DNA from: Clostridium amylolyticum
Lineage (GTDB): Bacteria > Bacillota > Clostridia > Clostridiales > Clostridiaceae
Length of the DNA: 64,000 nt
NCBI RefSeq assembly: GCF_900142075.1
Contig: NZ_FQZO01000002.1
Location: forward strand, 434,001 to 498,000
Direction of reading: 5' to 3'
The notes under the pieces were generated by a model, which saw only the letters and a program-made list of their open reading frames with translations, had not been told where the DNA came from and ran no database searches. Positions within the stretch are counted from its first letter, which is position 1; each line of letters opens with the position of its first letter. The translations under genes were made by a program, and so were the position numbers. Below, piece after piece: positions 33,026 through 42,362 of the stretch.

Positions 33026-34330
33026 TTACAATACAACAGTTATTTTAACTCTATTGGCCTCAGATTCTGCGCTGATAGTACCATCATGAAGCTCTACGAT
33101 GCTTTTTGCAATGGCAAGCCCAAGGCCAGAACCTGAGATCTTGGAATTCCTTGATTCATCCACTCTATAAAATCTTTCAAATAACAGCGGCAATATTTCT
33201 GTAGGAATAGTGTCCCCTTGATTTTCTATAGATATGGTTACATGACCTCTATCTTCACTTATAGAAACTTTTATTTTGCTGTTTAATTCCTTATAGCTGT
33301 ATTTAATGGAATTAGAAAGTATATTTTCAAAGGTTCTAGCCATGAGATCTGAATCCACATCCACATATATTTCATTGCTAGAAAAATTCTTTTCAAAGGA
33401 AAGATTATTTTGCTTTGCTAAAATAGACATTTCCCCTAGAAGCTGTTCCATAAGCTCCACCAAATTAACCTTTGTCTTATTAACTTTTATAACTCCATTG
33501 CTAATTTTAGTGTACTCGAATAAATCTTCAATGAGCTTTTTTAATCTCAGGGACTTTGAATAGGCTCTTTCAATATAGTCATCCATATGCTTTTCACTGT
33601 CATACTTTTTATCCTTAACCAGTGTCAAATAACCGATAATAGTTGTAAGAGGAGTCTTTAAGTCATGTGACACATTAGTAATAAGCTCATTTTTGGTTTT
33701 TTCAGCCCTTCTTTCATCCTCAATCTTATTTTTAAGCTCCACTGACATCCTATTTATATTTTTTGCAAGAATCCTAAATTCATCATTTCCCTTTTCAGCC
33801 ACTTGGAAGTCAAGATTACCTTTAGAAATCTCCTGCACACCGCTGGTAATTTCCTTTATGTATTTAATCTTTTTCCTAGTTAAAAAATGAAAAACCAAAA
33901 TATAAGTAGGTATAGCCCAACTCCATGCTGCAGTGTAATTTCTATAGCTGATTTCTAAAGAAGTAAAGTACACACCTCCTGCTACAAGAAGGCTTATCAC
34001 ATTAACAGCAAAAACTTCAATATTTATGCTTCTCATAATATATTTTATATTAAATCGATATATGGCTGTAAAAAAACTCCCAATATTTTTAATTCTGCTG
34101 CCAAAAAAGAAACATACTATAAATATGGCAGCCCCACTTAATATATAGCTGTTAAAAAGCGGCCATTTATATACAAATCGGGTATAATATATAATATCAT
34201 AATATATCAATAATCCGTTCACTACGAAAGTTATAGCAAGACTCATAATAAGCCTTAATACTATTGATATGGTCTTTAATGTTTTACCCTTCAATACAAT
34301 TACTTTTTCTGATTCATTATTACTGCTCAA
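33026..34330 (-). CDS. Sensor histidine kinase (VanS/WalK-like)
   Basis: The product is 434 residues. Four membrane segments occupy the first ~155 residues without a large extracytoplasmic loop, so it may sense within the membrane. A HAMP domain follows, then NVSHDLKTPLTTIIGY with the phosphorylated His, and the ATPase boxes NILSNSIKYS (N) and GSGLGLAIAKSIVELH (G). Its start overlaps the response regulator gene by 11 bases. The same operon encodes a glycosyltransferase cassette, so the signal is probably envelope or sugar-lipid state. Confidence 0.9.
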   Translation of the reverse strand: MSSNNESEKVIVLKGKTLKTISIVLRLIMSLAITFVVNGLLIYYDIIYYTRFVYKWPLFNSYILSGAAIFIVCFFFGSRIKNIGSFFTAIYRFNIKYIMRSINIEVFAVNVISLLVAGGVYFTSLEISYRNYTAAWSWAIPTYILVFHFLTRKKIKYIKEITSGVQEISKGNLDFQVAEKGNDEFRILAKNINRMSVELKNKIEDERRAEKTKNELITNVSHDLKTPLTTIIGYLTLVKDKKYDSEKHMDDYIERAYSKSLRLKKLIEDLFEYTKISNGVIKVNKTKVNLVELMEQLLGEMSILAKQNNLSFEKNFSSNEIYVDVDSDLMARTFENILSNSIKYSYKELNSKIKVSISEDRGHVTISIENQGDTIPTEILPLLFERFYRVDESRNSKISGSGLGLAIAKSIVELHDGTISAESEANRVKITVVL

Positions 34331-35015
34331 TTTTATAGCCTACCCCCCATACAACCTTTATGTATCTTGGCTCTTTAGGATTTATCTCGATTTTTTCTCT
34401 AATATTTCTTATATGAACTGCTACTGTATTTTCAGATTCGTAGGCAGGCTCCTTCCAAACACTCTCATATATTAGTTCTGTACTTAAAACTCTTCCCCTA
34501 TTTCTTGCCAAAACCTCAAGAATTGAAAATTCAGTGGGAGTAAGCCTTATTTCCCTTTCATCTACCTTAACCTGGTGAGTTGCTGTATTTATTACTAGTC
34601 CACTTATTTCAATTTCTTCGGATTTTATTTCCTTAGGCACACTCATCATGGAGCACCTTCTAAGCTGGGACTTAACCCTAGCCACCACCTCCAGTGGATT
34701 AAAGGGCTTTGTTACATAATCGTCTGCACCGGTATTTAAACCGAGTATTTTATCAATATCCTCACTCTTTGCAGATAACATTATTATAGGAACACTTTTT
34801 TCTTTCCTTATTTTCATGCAAGCCTGAATTCCATCCATTTTAGGCATCATTATATCAAGTACTATTAAATGGATTTCTTCCTTTTCAAGCGCCTCCAGAG
34901 CCTCAAAGCCATCAGCAGTTTTGATAACACTATATCCCTCATTAACTAGATATATTTCAAGTAAATCCCTAATATCCTCTTCATCATCAACTATTAGTAT
35001 TCGTTGCTTCTCCAC
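34320..35015 (-). CDS. OmpR-family response regulator
   Basis: The product is 231 residues with a GTG start after AAAGGAGG. The receiver domain shows LIVDDEED, the phosphoacceptor Asp in IVLDIMMPK and Lys in YVTKPF. The C-terminal winged helix carries LTPTEFSILEVLARN and NTVAVHIRNIREKIE. It partners the kinase gene that overlaps its 3' end. Three 11-bp-spaced TTCTWA-like sequences upstream of the operon are candidate binding sites. Confidence 0.92.
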   Translation of the reverse strand: MEKQRILIVDDEEDIRDLLEIYLVNEGYSVIKTADGFEALEALEKEEIHLIVLDIMMPKMDGIQACMKIRKEKSVPIIMLSAKSEDIDKILGLNTGADDYVTKPFNPLEVVARVKSQLRRCSMMSVPKEIKSEEIEISGLVINTATHQVKVDEREIRLTPTEFSILEVLARNRGRVLSTELIYESVWKEPAYESENTVAVHIRNIREKIEINPKEPRYIKVVWGVGYKIEQ

Positions 35016-36246
35016 TTCTTAACCTCCTTTTAACTAGAATTTCATGTATTACATAACCACCTATAGTGCAAATCATGGGCATTACAGGATAAGAGTATCT
35101 TGCAAAAGTAAAATAAGGCAAATATATAAGATTAAAAAACAATGTTGTTAAAAACAAATATAGAAACATCTTTTCTTTTCTTCTAAATAAAATAACAGTT
35201 GAAACTATACCCAGTAGTAGAACTATATGATGATACTTTGTTACAGTGTTATAAGATATTCCTAAGACACTTATCCAATAGAATGGATGCCCCCAAAGAT
35301 ACGCAGACTTTCCTATGGTATACCAGTAAATATACCTTAAGGGTTCTTCTCTTCCATAGGTTTTAAGTCTGTATAAACCTGCATTTATTTCGTTTTGGTT
35401 TGATTCTATAGCTGTTTCTCCTGCTTCATAAGGAATATATTTCCCATCATCCTGGTAATTTACATAGGTTCCCTGAAGAAACGGGTTCCCTGAAGACAAA
35501 GTAAGAGGTATGAACCTATGAAATTCCTTATAGTTTCTAATCCACCAAGGTGCCATTATTAGTGAAAATACCAGGGTGGTAGCTATTGTATATTTCATTA
35601 TTTCTTTAAAGGAATATTTTTTAATTATCCACATTACAAGAATAACAATTGGGTAGGCTGCAATGGTGGGTCTAACAAGGCATGCCAGCCCCCAAACAAC
35701 CCCTCCTATAGTATATAGCATCATATTTTTTTCTTCAACGGCGCATATAGAAATGTACACCAGAAGTAACAAAAGAAATTTAAAAATAGTTTCCGTTAAT
35801 ACAAGAGTTGCTGTGAAGTATTCCACCACATATAGTAAGTTTAATATACATCCAATAAGTGCTGCTTTGCTGTTAAATATTTTTCTTCCAATAAGGAATA
35901 AAAAATACATGGATCCCATCTGTAGAAAAGCTTGGAACACTCTAAAGGCAGTAATTCCCCCAAACTTTCCAAATATCTTCATAAAAAAAGCGATGGTATA
36001 AGTTAACCCAGGCATTATGAAAACTGTAGGCTCATTAACTCTGTGGTATATAAAGTGTCCATTATCAATAAGTTCCCAGGCACTTCTAATGTATTTTACA
36101 TCATCATTATCAAATTTTTCAAAGCTTCCAAGATAATTTAATTCTCCATATTTCAAAACCGAATATAGATTTATTATAAAAAACAATCCTAAAATAATAG
36201 CAAGGCTGATTTTAACCCATTTTTCCTCTTTTTTAATACTAAACAT
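34987..36246 (-). CDS. GT39/ArnT-like membrane glycosyltransferase
   Basis: The product is 419 residues with 10 to 12 membrane helices. The first extracytoplasmic loop contains NDDVKYIRSAW, the acidic pair typical of GT-C/PMT-type enzymes that use polyprenyl-phosphate sugars on the outer face of the membrane. The 3' end overlaps the response regulator gene by 29 bases. With the GT2 and EamA-like genes upstream it completes a synthesise-flip-transfer set. The acceptor, perhaps teichoic acid or another envelope polymer, is unknown. Confidence 0.82.
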   Translation of the reverse strand: MFSIKKEEKWVKISLAIILGLFFIINLYSVLKYGELNYLGSFEKFDNDDVKYIRSAWELIDNGHFIYHRVNEPTVFIMPGLTYTIAFFMKIFGKFGGITAFRVFQAFLQMGSMYFLFLIGRKIFNSKAALIGCILNLLYVVEYFTATLVLTETIFKFLLLLLVYISICAVEEKNMMLYTIGGVVWGLACLVRPTIAAYPIVILVMWIIKKYSFKEIMKYTIATTLVFSLIMAPWWIRNYKEFHRFIPLTLSSGNPFLQGTYVNYQDDGKYIPYEAGETAIESNQNEINAGLYRLKTYGREEPLRYIYWYTIGKSAYLWGHPFYWISVLGISYNTVTKYHHIVLLLGIVSTVILFRRKEKMFLYLFLTTLFFNLIYLPYFTFARYSYPVMPMICTIGGYVIHEILVKRRLRSGEATNTNS

Positions 36247-36256
36247 CCAATCACTC

Positions 36257-36604
36257 CTATTTCATAGCTATAAAATACGCTCCAAGAACTATAAGTCCAA
36301 TGCCACCCCATCTAGTCAGTGGAATATTTTCCTTAAATACCAAAACCGCTGTCACTGCTGCAGCCACATAGCAAAGGCTCTGTAGCGGGTATACCATTGA
36401 CAGTTCCGCTTTTGATAAAATATACAGCCATATAACTGTAGCTACCCCGTATATAATTAATCCACTAAAAATATAGGGATTAAAAAACATTTTTATAATA
36501 CTCTGCATATTGAATTTCAGATCAATTCCCCTTAATCCTATTTTCCACAGGGTTTGCCCTGTAACAAGAAGTATTATGTTTATTGCTAGCAAAATGTATA
36601 TCAT
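36257..36604 (-). CDS. Small EamA/SMR-like four-helix membrane protein (candidate lipid-sugar flippase)
   Basis: The product is 115 residues from the ATG at 36604 (AAGGAGAG upstream). It has four membrane helices, the layout of ArnE/ArnF or SMR proteins, with SMVYPLQSLCYVAAAVTAVL in the third and fourth. Its position between a GT2 polyprenyl-phosphate glycosyltransferase and a GT39 enzyme suggests it moves the lipid-linked sugar across the membrane. The start lies inside the 3' part of the DUF2304 gene. Confidence 0.75.
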   Translation of the reverse strand: MIYILLAINIILLVTGQTLWKIGLRGIDLKFNMQSIIKMFFNPYIFSGLIIYGVATVIWLYILSKAELSMVYPLQSLCYVAAAVTAVLVFKENIPLTRWGGIGLIVLGAYFIAMK

Positions 36605-36947
36605 CTTTATACTCTCCTTCATCCACGCAGCTTTTTAATATTCCTATTTCCTGAATTAAAAGTGTAATTTTATTTTGCATTTTGGATATAACAAGGCTTA
36701 AATAAAATAATAAAAAGAAAATAAATACGATGCCCGTTACAAATAAAAAAGCCGGTGCATAAGCTATGCTTACAGCCTCTGCCATACCTTCAGTAAAATC
36801 CTTATTAAGTGAAAGGATAATCATTAAAAGGCTTATTGAAATCCAAAATATGCTGTACTTAAAGTCAAGCACTCTTTTCTTTATGAAGTACAAAGTACCC
36901 GCTAAAAATAAAATTGAAAGCGCCAGACAATATTTATATGGATTCAT
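36522..36947 (-). CDS. DUF2304 membrane protein
   Basis: The product is 141 residues from the ATG at 36947, after AAGGAGATG. Three membrane helices are visible (about 5-20, 30-48, 62-88), as in DUF2304, a family often next to GT2 glycosyltransferases. The last ~28 codons overlap the EamA-like gene in another frame and lack family character, so a small deletion or frameshift near the normal end may have lengthened this protein. Function unknown. Confidence 0.72.
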   Translation of the reverse strand: MNPYKYCLALSILFLAGTLYFIKKRVLDFKYSIFWISISLLMIILSLNKDFTEGMAEAVSIAYAPAFLFVTGIVFIFFLLFYLSLVISKMQNKITLLIQEIGILKSCVDEGEYKDDIHFASNKHNTSCYRANPVENRIKGN

Positions 36948-36964
36948 AAAAACATCTCCTTTCA

Positions 36965-37645
36965 TTATGGTTGAAGTAAAATTGCACAAGTGACCTTGAT
37001 CATATAATAAATTGATCTTATTGGAGTTATAGAGGATTTTCCTCCCTGTCTTTCATTCATATCTACAGAGATTTCCTTAATCCTTACTCCTCTTTTGGAG
37101 GCATACACTATGGTTTCTACCTCAGGATAGTCCCTAGGATAATACCTGGCAAAAAGCTCAATAACTTTTTTATTAACCGCTCTATAACCAGAAGTAGTAT
37201 CAGAAAAATCCTCTTTGCACATAAAAGAAACAAATCTTGAGAAGAAGTTGATTCCAAGCTTTCTCATACTGCTTGACTTATAATCGGTTTTCTCAACAAA
37301 TCTTGAACCTATAACCATGTCCACCTTATCCTTCTCAATGGCTTCCAGCATCTTGGAAAGATCCTTAGGATTGTGCTGTCCATCTCCGTCAATCTGTATC
37401 ACCGCATCATATCCTTTTTTCTTTGCATATATATATCCCGTCTGAACCGCTCCCCCAATACCAAGATTCTGTGGAAGATTTATAACAAAGGCCCCTGCTC
37501 GTTGAGCTTCACGTCCAGTGTTATCCCTTGAACCATCGTTGATTACCACCACATCCACCTCAGGATGATGGAATTTTACCGCTTCCACAACACTGAATAT
37601 ATTTTTTTCTTCATTATAGGCAGGTATTGCAACCATAGCCTTCAT
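36965..37645 (-). CDS. GT2 polyprenyl-phosphate glycosyltransferase
   Basis: The product is 226 residues from the ATG at 37645. It is a GT-A fold of the DPM1/GtrB group: AIPAYNEEKNI, VVINDGSRDNT and IQIDGDGQHNPKDL supply the nucleotide- and metal-binding Asp residues, and VIGSRFVEKTD follows. No C-terminal membrane pair is present, unlike GtrB. It would make a polyprenyl-phosphate sugar for the flippase and GT39 enzyme downstream. It is the first gene of the operon that ends with the two-component system. Confidence 0.88.
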   Translation of the reverse strand: MKAMVAIPAYNEEKNIFSVVEAVKFHHPEVDVVVINDGSRDNTGREAQRAGAFVINLPQNLGIGGAVQTGYIYAKKKGYDAVIQIDGDGQHNPKDLSKMLEAIEKDKVDMVIGSRFVEKTDYKSSSMRKLGINFFSRFVSFMCKEDFSDTTSGYRAVNKKVIELFARYYPRDYPEVETIVYASKRGVRIKEISVDMNERQGGKSSITPIRSIYYMIKVTCAILLQP

Positions 37646-37699
37646 ATGCCCCAACTCCCTTCTAAGTTTTTCATCAGCTTTATTCTAAAACATCTTTTT

Positions 37700-37727
37700 A
37701 AAGAACTTTCTTAGAAATTATTAAGAA
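37700..37727 (-). promoter_or_regulatory. Three 11-bp-spaced repeats upstream of the glycosylation/two-component operon
   Basis: On the minus strand TTCTTA, TTCTAA and TTCTTT start exactly 11 bases apart, the spacing used by OmpR-type regulators. A possible -10 TAGAAT lies 12 bases after the last copy. The response regulator encoded in the operon is the obvious candidate to bind. Confidence 0.5.
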
Positions 37728-37752
37728 TTTCGAAAGATACTTATAAAAATTA

Positions 37753-37788
37753 AAAAGGCCCAGGACTTATTATAAAGTCCTAGGTCTA
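37753..37788 (-). terminator. Terminator of the LytTR/ABC exporter operon
   Basis: On the minus strand AGGACTTTA and TAAGTCCT pair with flanking CC/GG, followed by CCTTTTTAATTTTT. It lies about 55 bases past the ABC exporter stop. Confidence 0.65.
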
Positions 37789-37843
37789 TCCAATTAAGTT
37801 TATAAGGTTATTACAAAAATTTTATATAATTTTAAATATTTAT

Positions 37844-39706
37844 CTATGCACTCTCATTATCATTATAATATTTTGCCTGAGAATGCCAAAGCTCATAGTA
37901 CTTTCCCTTTTTATCTTTTAGTAATTCATAATGACTGCCTTTTTGAATTATCTTTCCCTTATTAAACACTGCTATTTCATCACAGAATCTACAAGATGAA
38001 AGTCTATGAGATATATAAAAAGCAGTTTTTGTGCCTACTATATCATTAAACTTTGAATAAATATCAAATTCCGATATAGGATCTAATGCTGCTGTTGGTT
38101 CATCTAATATTATAATAGGTGAATCCCTATATAGTGCCCTAGCTAGCGCTATCTTTTGAGCCTCTCCGCCTGATATTTCCACACCATTTTCATTAAAGTC
38201 CTTGTATAAAGATGTGTGTATACCCTTTGGCATTTTATTTAATCTTTCTTCTAATCCAACTTTATATAAAACATCCTTCACAACATTTTCATCATAATTA
38301 ACAGATGTAGCAACATTTTGTCCAAGGGAGAAAGAGAAAAGCTTAAACTCTTGAAATACAATTGAGAATAATTTCATATATTCTTCATAATCATATTTTT
38401 TAATGTTTATTCCATTTAAAAGTATTTCACCTTCATCTGGGTCATATAACCTACAAAGAAGTTTTATAAACGTAGTCTTTCCAGATCCATTCATTCCTAC
38501 TATTGCTAACCGCTCTCCAATATTTAATTTTATTGAAACATTTTTTAATGCATAAATATCTGCTTCCGGATATTTAAAAGATACATTTTTAAACTCTATC
38601 TCATATTCATCATCATCTCGTTTTTCTACTGGCAGGGTTCCTTTATGCTTCTCACCTTTAATATTTAAAAAATCAATATATAATTGTATATACTGGTTAT
38701 TATTTACAATACTATTAATAGAAGATAACATTTCTCTGCTTCCAGACATAAACTGATTTATACTTCCTGCATACTTAACTATACTGCCTATGGTTATGGC
38801 ACCTGATATAGCCTTTAACCCAACAAAAGCATATACCATTCCACCTAAAAATGATGCTATAAATGCTTCAAATCCAGAATATTTTGCATTCATATTACCA
38901 GTACTCGTAAATATCTTTTTTGCATTCTTACAAAAATTATCAATTTCATTACTGTATATTTCTTTTTGGTTGTATAATCTTACCCCTTTACCAATATTAT
39001 AATTATATATTTGATCCGCATAAAAACAAAAAATTCTGTTAATGCCCATAAATTTACTAAAGTACCCGAAAAGTTTCTTATCTGCTTTTGTCTTTAGTTT
39101 CAAACTACATATTGTACCAGCTAAAATTAAAATTAAAAAAATATATGAAAATATAGCAGAATTCACGAAAGATATATGCCCATTAGATGTGACATTTATC
39201 TTAAATAAATCTATAACTAACACAATGGATGTAATAACTGTAACTAAACTCTTTGTCAAATCCCCTGTATGTTCTATAAGAGCATAAATACCTCCTCCGT
39301 TCAATTTCTCTGCTTCTCCTATTTTTGCTCTAAGATTGTGCACTTCAGGGTTTTCAACATATTCATAATCCATACTTATTATTTTTTCATTTAATTTCAT
39401 CTGTTGATTTTCAGTGGTGATATTCATAAGCATGTCCTTTAAATGACCAAAGCCAGCAGAGACTAAATGAACTATTAAATTGATTCCAATAGTAATTGTT
39501 ACTAATAATTTAAGTATTCCTATGTCCTTTTCTCCAAGTAATTCATTAATAATTCTTGAAGACATGTATATATTTATAAAAGGAGCTATTGATTTAAAGA
39601 AAGCATCAAACATAACCACAGGTAGTACCCAATGATGTAACTTATATATTTCTTTTAAGCCAATTTTAAGAGTTTTAATGGTTTTCCTTAAATTACTTTT
39701 ATGCAT
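37844..39706 (-). CDS. ABC exporter half-transporter, ATPase and permease fused (B)
   Basis: The product is 620 residues from the ATG at 39706 (AGGTGG upstream). Six membrane helices span ~20-330, then a nucleotide-binding domain with Walker A VGMNGSGKT, signature ISGGEAQK, Walker B IIILDEPTAALD and switch His in ISHRLSS. All catalytic residues are intact. It overlaps the preceding exporter gene by eight bases, so the two probably form a heterodimer. Control by the LytTR system upstream suggests peptide or antibiotic export; no precursor peptide gene was seen. Confidence 0.9.
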   Translation of the reverse strand: MHKSNLRKTIKTLKIGLKEIYKLHHWVLPVVMFDAFFKSIAPFINIYMSSRIINELLGEKDIGILKLLVTITIGINLIVHLVSAGFGHLKDMLMNITTENQQMKLNEKIISMDYEYVENPEVHNLRAKIGEAEKLNGGGIYALIEHTGDLTKSLVTVITSIVLVIDLFKINVTSNGHISFVNSAIFSYIFLILILAGTICSLKLKTKADKKLFGYFSKFMGINRIFCFYADQIYNYNIGKGVRLYNQKEIYSNEIDNFCKNAKKIFTSTGNMNAKYSGFEAFIASFLGGMVYAFVGLKAISGAITIGSIVKYAGSINQFMSGSREMLSSINSIVNNNQYIQLYIDFLNIKGEKHKGTLPVEKRDDDEYEIEFKNVSFKYPEADIYALKNVSIKLNIGERLAIVGMNGSGKTTFIKLLCRLYDPDEGEILLNGINIKKYDYEEYMKLFSIVFQEFKLFSFSLGQNVATSVNYDENVVKDVLYKVGLEERLNKMPKGIHTSLYKDFNENGVEISGGEAQKIALARALYRDSPIIILDEPTAALDPISEFDIYSKFNDIVGTKTAFYISHRLSSCRFCDEIAVFNKGKIIQKGSHYELLKDKKGKYYELWHSQAKYYNDNESA

Positions 39707-41540
39707 TTCTTTCACCACCTATATTATCCTTATAATAATAGCTCTGCATATCAAACATTTTCTTATATTTACCATTAGCATTCATAAGGTCGTTATGATC
39801 GCCTTCTTCAATAATTCTACCGTCCTCAAGAAACACTATCCTGTCGCAAAATCTTGTAGAAGAAAGCCTATGGGATATAAATATCGACGTGCGTTCTTTA
39901 GTTAGTTCATTATATTTTTGATATATTTCATTTTCTGCTATAGGATCTAATGCTGCTGTTGGTTCATCTAACATAATAATAGGTGCATATTTATATAAAG
40001 CTTGGGACAGCATTAGCTTTTGCATTTCTCCCCCTGACAGTTCTATTGCATCATCATATATAGACTTAACCAAAAGGGTTTTCTTACCCTTTGGTAAAAC
40101 TTTTACTTTTTCCATAAGCCCTGACATATTAAGAACCCTGTCCATCTTTTCATCATCAATGTTATCTTCTGTTTCAAGAGCAATATTTTTTTCTATAGAT
40201 ACAGGTAATAGATAAATATCTTGGAATACTACTGAAAACAAAGTATAATATTCATCCCTATTATAAAGACTGCTTTTCTTTCCGTTTATATATATTTCAC
40301 CCTTTGTAGGAGTATATAACCCGCAAATAAGCTTTACTAATGTGGTCTTACCTGCACCATTAATTCCTACTAACGCTATTTTTTCTCCCTTTTTAATGTG
40401 AAGATTTAAATTTTTGATTGTATAATCCTGAGCTCCTGGATATTTATAATACAAATTTTTCAACTCTATATCACAAGGTAGTTCATAAGAAGAAGGTAAT
40501 TCTACTCCATTGCCCCTATTCATTTTATCTTCCATCTCTAAATATTCTCTTAAATCACAGATACCAAGGCTAAATGTATTTAGTTGATTTAAATTTTTTA
40601 CAATCCCTGACATCCATGTAGAAAAACCAGCTACTGCACCAAAATATAATACAAAATCCCCTATGGGCATGTTTTCATATACAACCAGATTTATTAAAAA
40701 TCCATAAGTTATTACATCTCTAAAAAGAATAAGCATTCCATCAATAAAGTTACCAAAGTATCTGTGATTTAAATTCTTCTTCTCAAAGTATATTCTTTGC
40801 TTTAGAAATATGCTGTGCATATTCTTAAACCAATGAGACATCTTATAAAGTCTCATATCCTTTGCTGACTTAAAATCTCCTGTTTTTTCCCTAATATATT
40901 TAAGTTTTCTATTTATAGGAGCTAAATTATCTTTATTCTTATACTCAAAAATACTTATGTACCTTCCCACTAAATAATTTATAACTGATGAGACAATTAT
41001 AAATATAACTATTAAAGGATGAATATTAGATATTATACCTGCATAAAGTATAAATCCTATGATATTAGAAGAGAATGATATAAACTCTTCTACTATTGCT
41101 TCAGTAGGAGAATTATTTGATCCAATAGTCATGTCTGCCTTCATAATCTTTTTTTGACCAGCTGCACCATCTATATTCTCATAATCAGTATCTAATATCT
41201 TTTCTAAAAATGCTTTATAATACTTTAGCCTATAGTTTACCTTTGTGTACTGTGTTATAGATGACACATAATTTAAAAAAGCATTTAAAAGAATTATGCA
41301 TATAATCGGTATTCCTATATTTATCATTAACTTAGAGATTGATAAATTCTTAGTTACAGAATCTATTAAGATTTTTGGTAAATAAATTTGAAGCAAGGGG
41401 ATTATTACTTTTACTGGAATTTCTAGTGAACAAAGTAAAAATAACTTTTTATCCCATTTCCAAATATTTTTTATTAAATATATAGTGTTTGTAAAGGTTG
41501 AATATTTAAGTTTGCTTTTTTTAGCTGCTATATCTGACAT
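39699..41540 (-). CDS. ABC exporter half-transporter, ATPase and permease fused (A)
   Basis: The product is 613 residues from the ATG at 41540; a GTG three codons upstream lies in the GAGGTGA site. Membrane domain ~1-320 with six helices, then Walker A VGINGAGKT, signature LSGGEMQK, Walker B IIMLDEPTAALD and HRLSS. The Q-loop reads VVFQDIYLLP. It pairs with the overlapping downstream half-transporter. A direct repeat matching the LytTR consensus lies about 60 bases before its start. Confidence 0.9.
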   Translation of the reverse strand: MSDIAAKKSKLKYSTFTNTIYLIKNIWKWDKKLFLLCSLEIPVKVIIPLLQIYLPKILIDSVTKNLSISKLMINIGIPIICIILLNAFLNYVSSITQYTKVNYRLKYYKAFLEKILDTDYENIDGAAGQKKIMKADMTIGSNNSPTEAIVEEFISFSSNIIGFILYAGIISNIHPLIVIFIIVSSVINYLVGRYISIFEYKNKDNLAPINRKLKYIREKTGDFKSAKDMRLYKMSHWFKNMHSIFLKQRIYFEKKNLNHRYFGNFIDGMLILFRDVITYGFLINLVVYENMPIGDFVLYFGAVAGFSTWMSGIVKNLNQLNTFSLGICDLREYLEMEDKMNRGNGVELPSSYELPCDIELKNLYYKYPGAQDYTIKNLNLHIKKGEKIALVGINGAGKTTLVKLICGLYTPTKGEIYINGKKSSLYNRDEYYTLFSVVFQDIYLLPVSIEKNIALETEDNIDDEKMDRVLNMSGLMEKVKVLPKGKKTLLVKSIYDDAIELSGGEMQKLMLSQALYKYAPIIMLDEPTAALDPIAENEIYQKYNELTKERTSIFISHRLSSTRFCDRIVFLEDGRIIEEGDHNDLMNANGKYKKMFDMQSYYYKDNIGGERNA

Positions 41541-41596
41541 TTTTATCACCTCAACTATATGATATCAACAAAGATAATTTTATATATAAAAAAAGC

Positions 41597-41626
41597 ACCA
41601 ATGGTTAAAGTTATAACACCAACGGT
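41597..41626 (-). promoter_or_regulatory. LytTR-type direct repeat upstream of the ABC exporters
   Basis: On the minus strand ACCGTTGGT and ACCATTGGT are separated by exactly 12 bases. The first matches the LytTR consensus [TA][AC][CA]GTTN[AG][TG] at every position and the second differs once. The site lies between the kinase stop and the first exporter gene, downstream of the gene for a LytTR regulator. Confidence 0.6.
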
Positions 41627-41627
41627 A

Positions 41628-42362
41628 CTATAATGGTAAAATAATCTCTGTTGCAAATACTCCTTCCTCACTTTGTCTATTTATAAATCCATTGTATTTA
41701 GCAACAATTCCATCTACTCTTTTTAATCCAAAGCCATGATTTTTTGCTAACTTTGTACTTATGTATCCGAGGCTTGTTTTCTTAATCTCTCCCCCTGCAG
41801 AATTTGTTATGGAAATATATAATTGCTCTTTCATCTCTCTTATATATACCCTTATAAACCTGCCTTGTTCATTTTCAATTTTAACTGCTGCTTCCATAGC
41901 ATTATCCATTAGATTTCCAATAATAACACATAAATCTATATCTGATACCTGAAGATTTTTAGGCACTGTTGCCTTTGCTTTTATATTTATTCCCTGATTA
42001 ACTGCTAAAGATAATTTACTGTTTAATATTGCATCTACCATTACATTTCCGGTTTTTACTAATGTATCTATATTAGTTAAATCTCTCTCTAATTCATTAA
42101 GATATTTTTCCATATCATCATATTTATTCAACTCAAGATAAGCCTTCATTATTTGTATGTGGTTATGATAATCATGCTTCCAACCTCTCATTTGCTTATA
42201 TATGTTTTCAACTTCATTATAATGTATTGTTACAAGATCATTTTGATAGTTAGCAATACGCTTGTCTAATAATTTTAATAATATATATTTAAAGAAGAAA
42301 AATAATATGAAAGCTAAAACTAAAATAATCCCAATTATAATAAATACCTTCCAGCTATTCAT
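41628..42362 (-). CDS. GHKL sensor histidine kinase (AgrC/VirS-like, short sensor)
   Basis: The product is 244 residues. There is only one N-terminal membrane helix (~8-30) in place of the five to seven of typical AgrC, so ligand sensing must differ or depend on a partner. The DHp region has RGWKHDYHNHIQIM, with the His of this class, and the GHKL ATPase part shows IIGNLMDNAMEAA and NHGFGLKRV. It overlaps the response regulator gene by eight bases. Confidence 0.85.
   Translation of the reverse strand: MNSWKVFIIIGIILVLAFILFFFFKYILLKLLDKRIANYQNDLVTIHYNEVENIYKQMRGWKHDYHNHIQIMKAYLELNKYDDMEKYLNELERDLTNIDTLVKTGNVMVDAILNSKLSLAVNQGINIKAKATVPKNLQVSDIDLCVIIGNLMDNAMEAAVKIENEQGRFIRVYIREMKEQLYISITNSAGGEIKKTSLGYISTKLAKNHGFGLKRVDGIVAKYNGFINRQSEEGVFATEIILPL

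Noticed and set aside
36522..36604. Sequencing frameshift between the DUF2304 and EamA-like genes
   Set aside because: Each gene has its own start with a ribosome binding site; the overlap can be a natural 3' extension, so it is only noted as odd.
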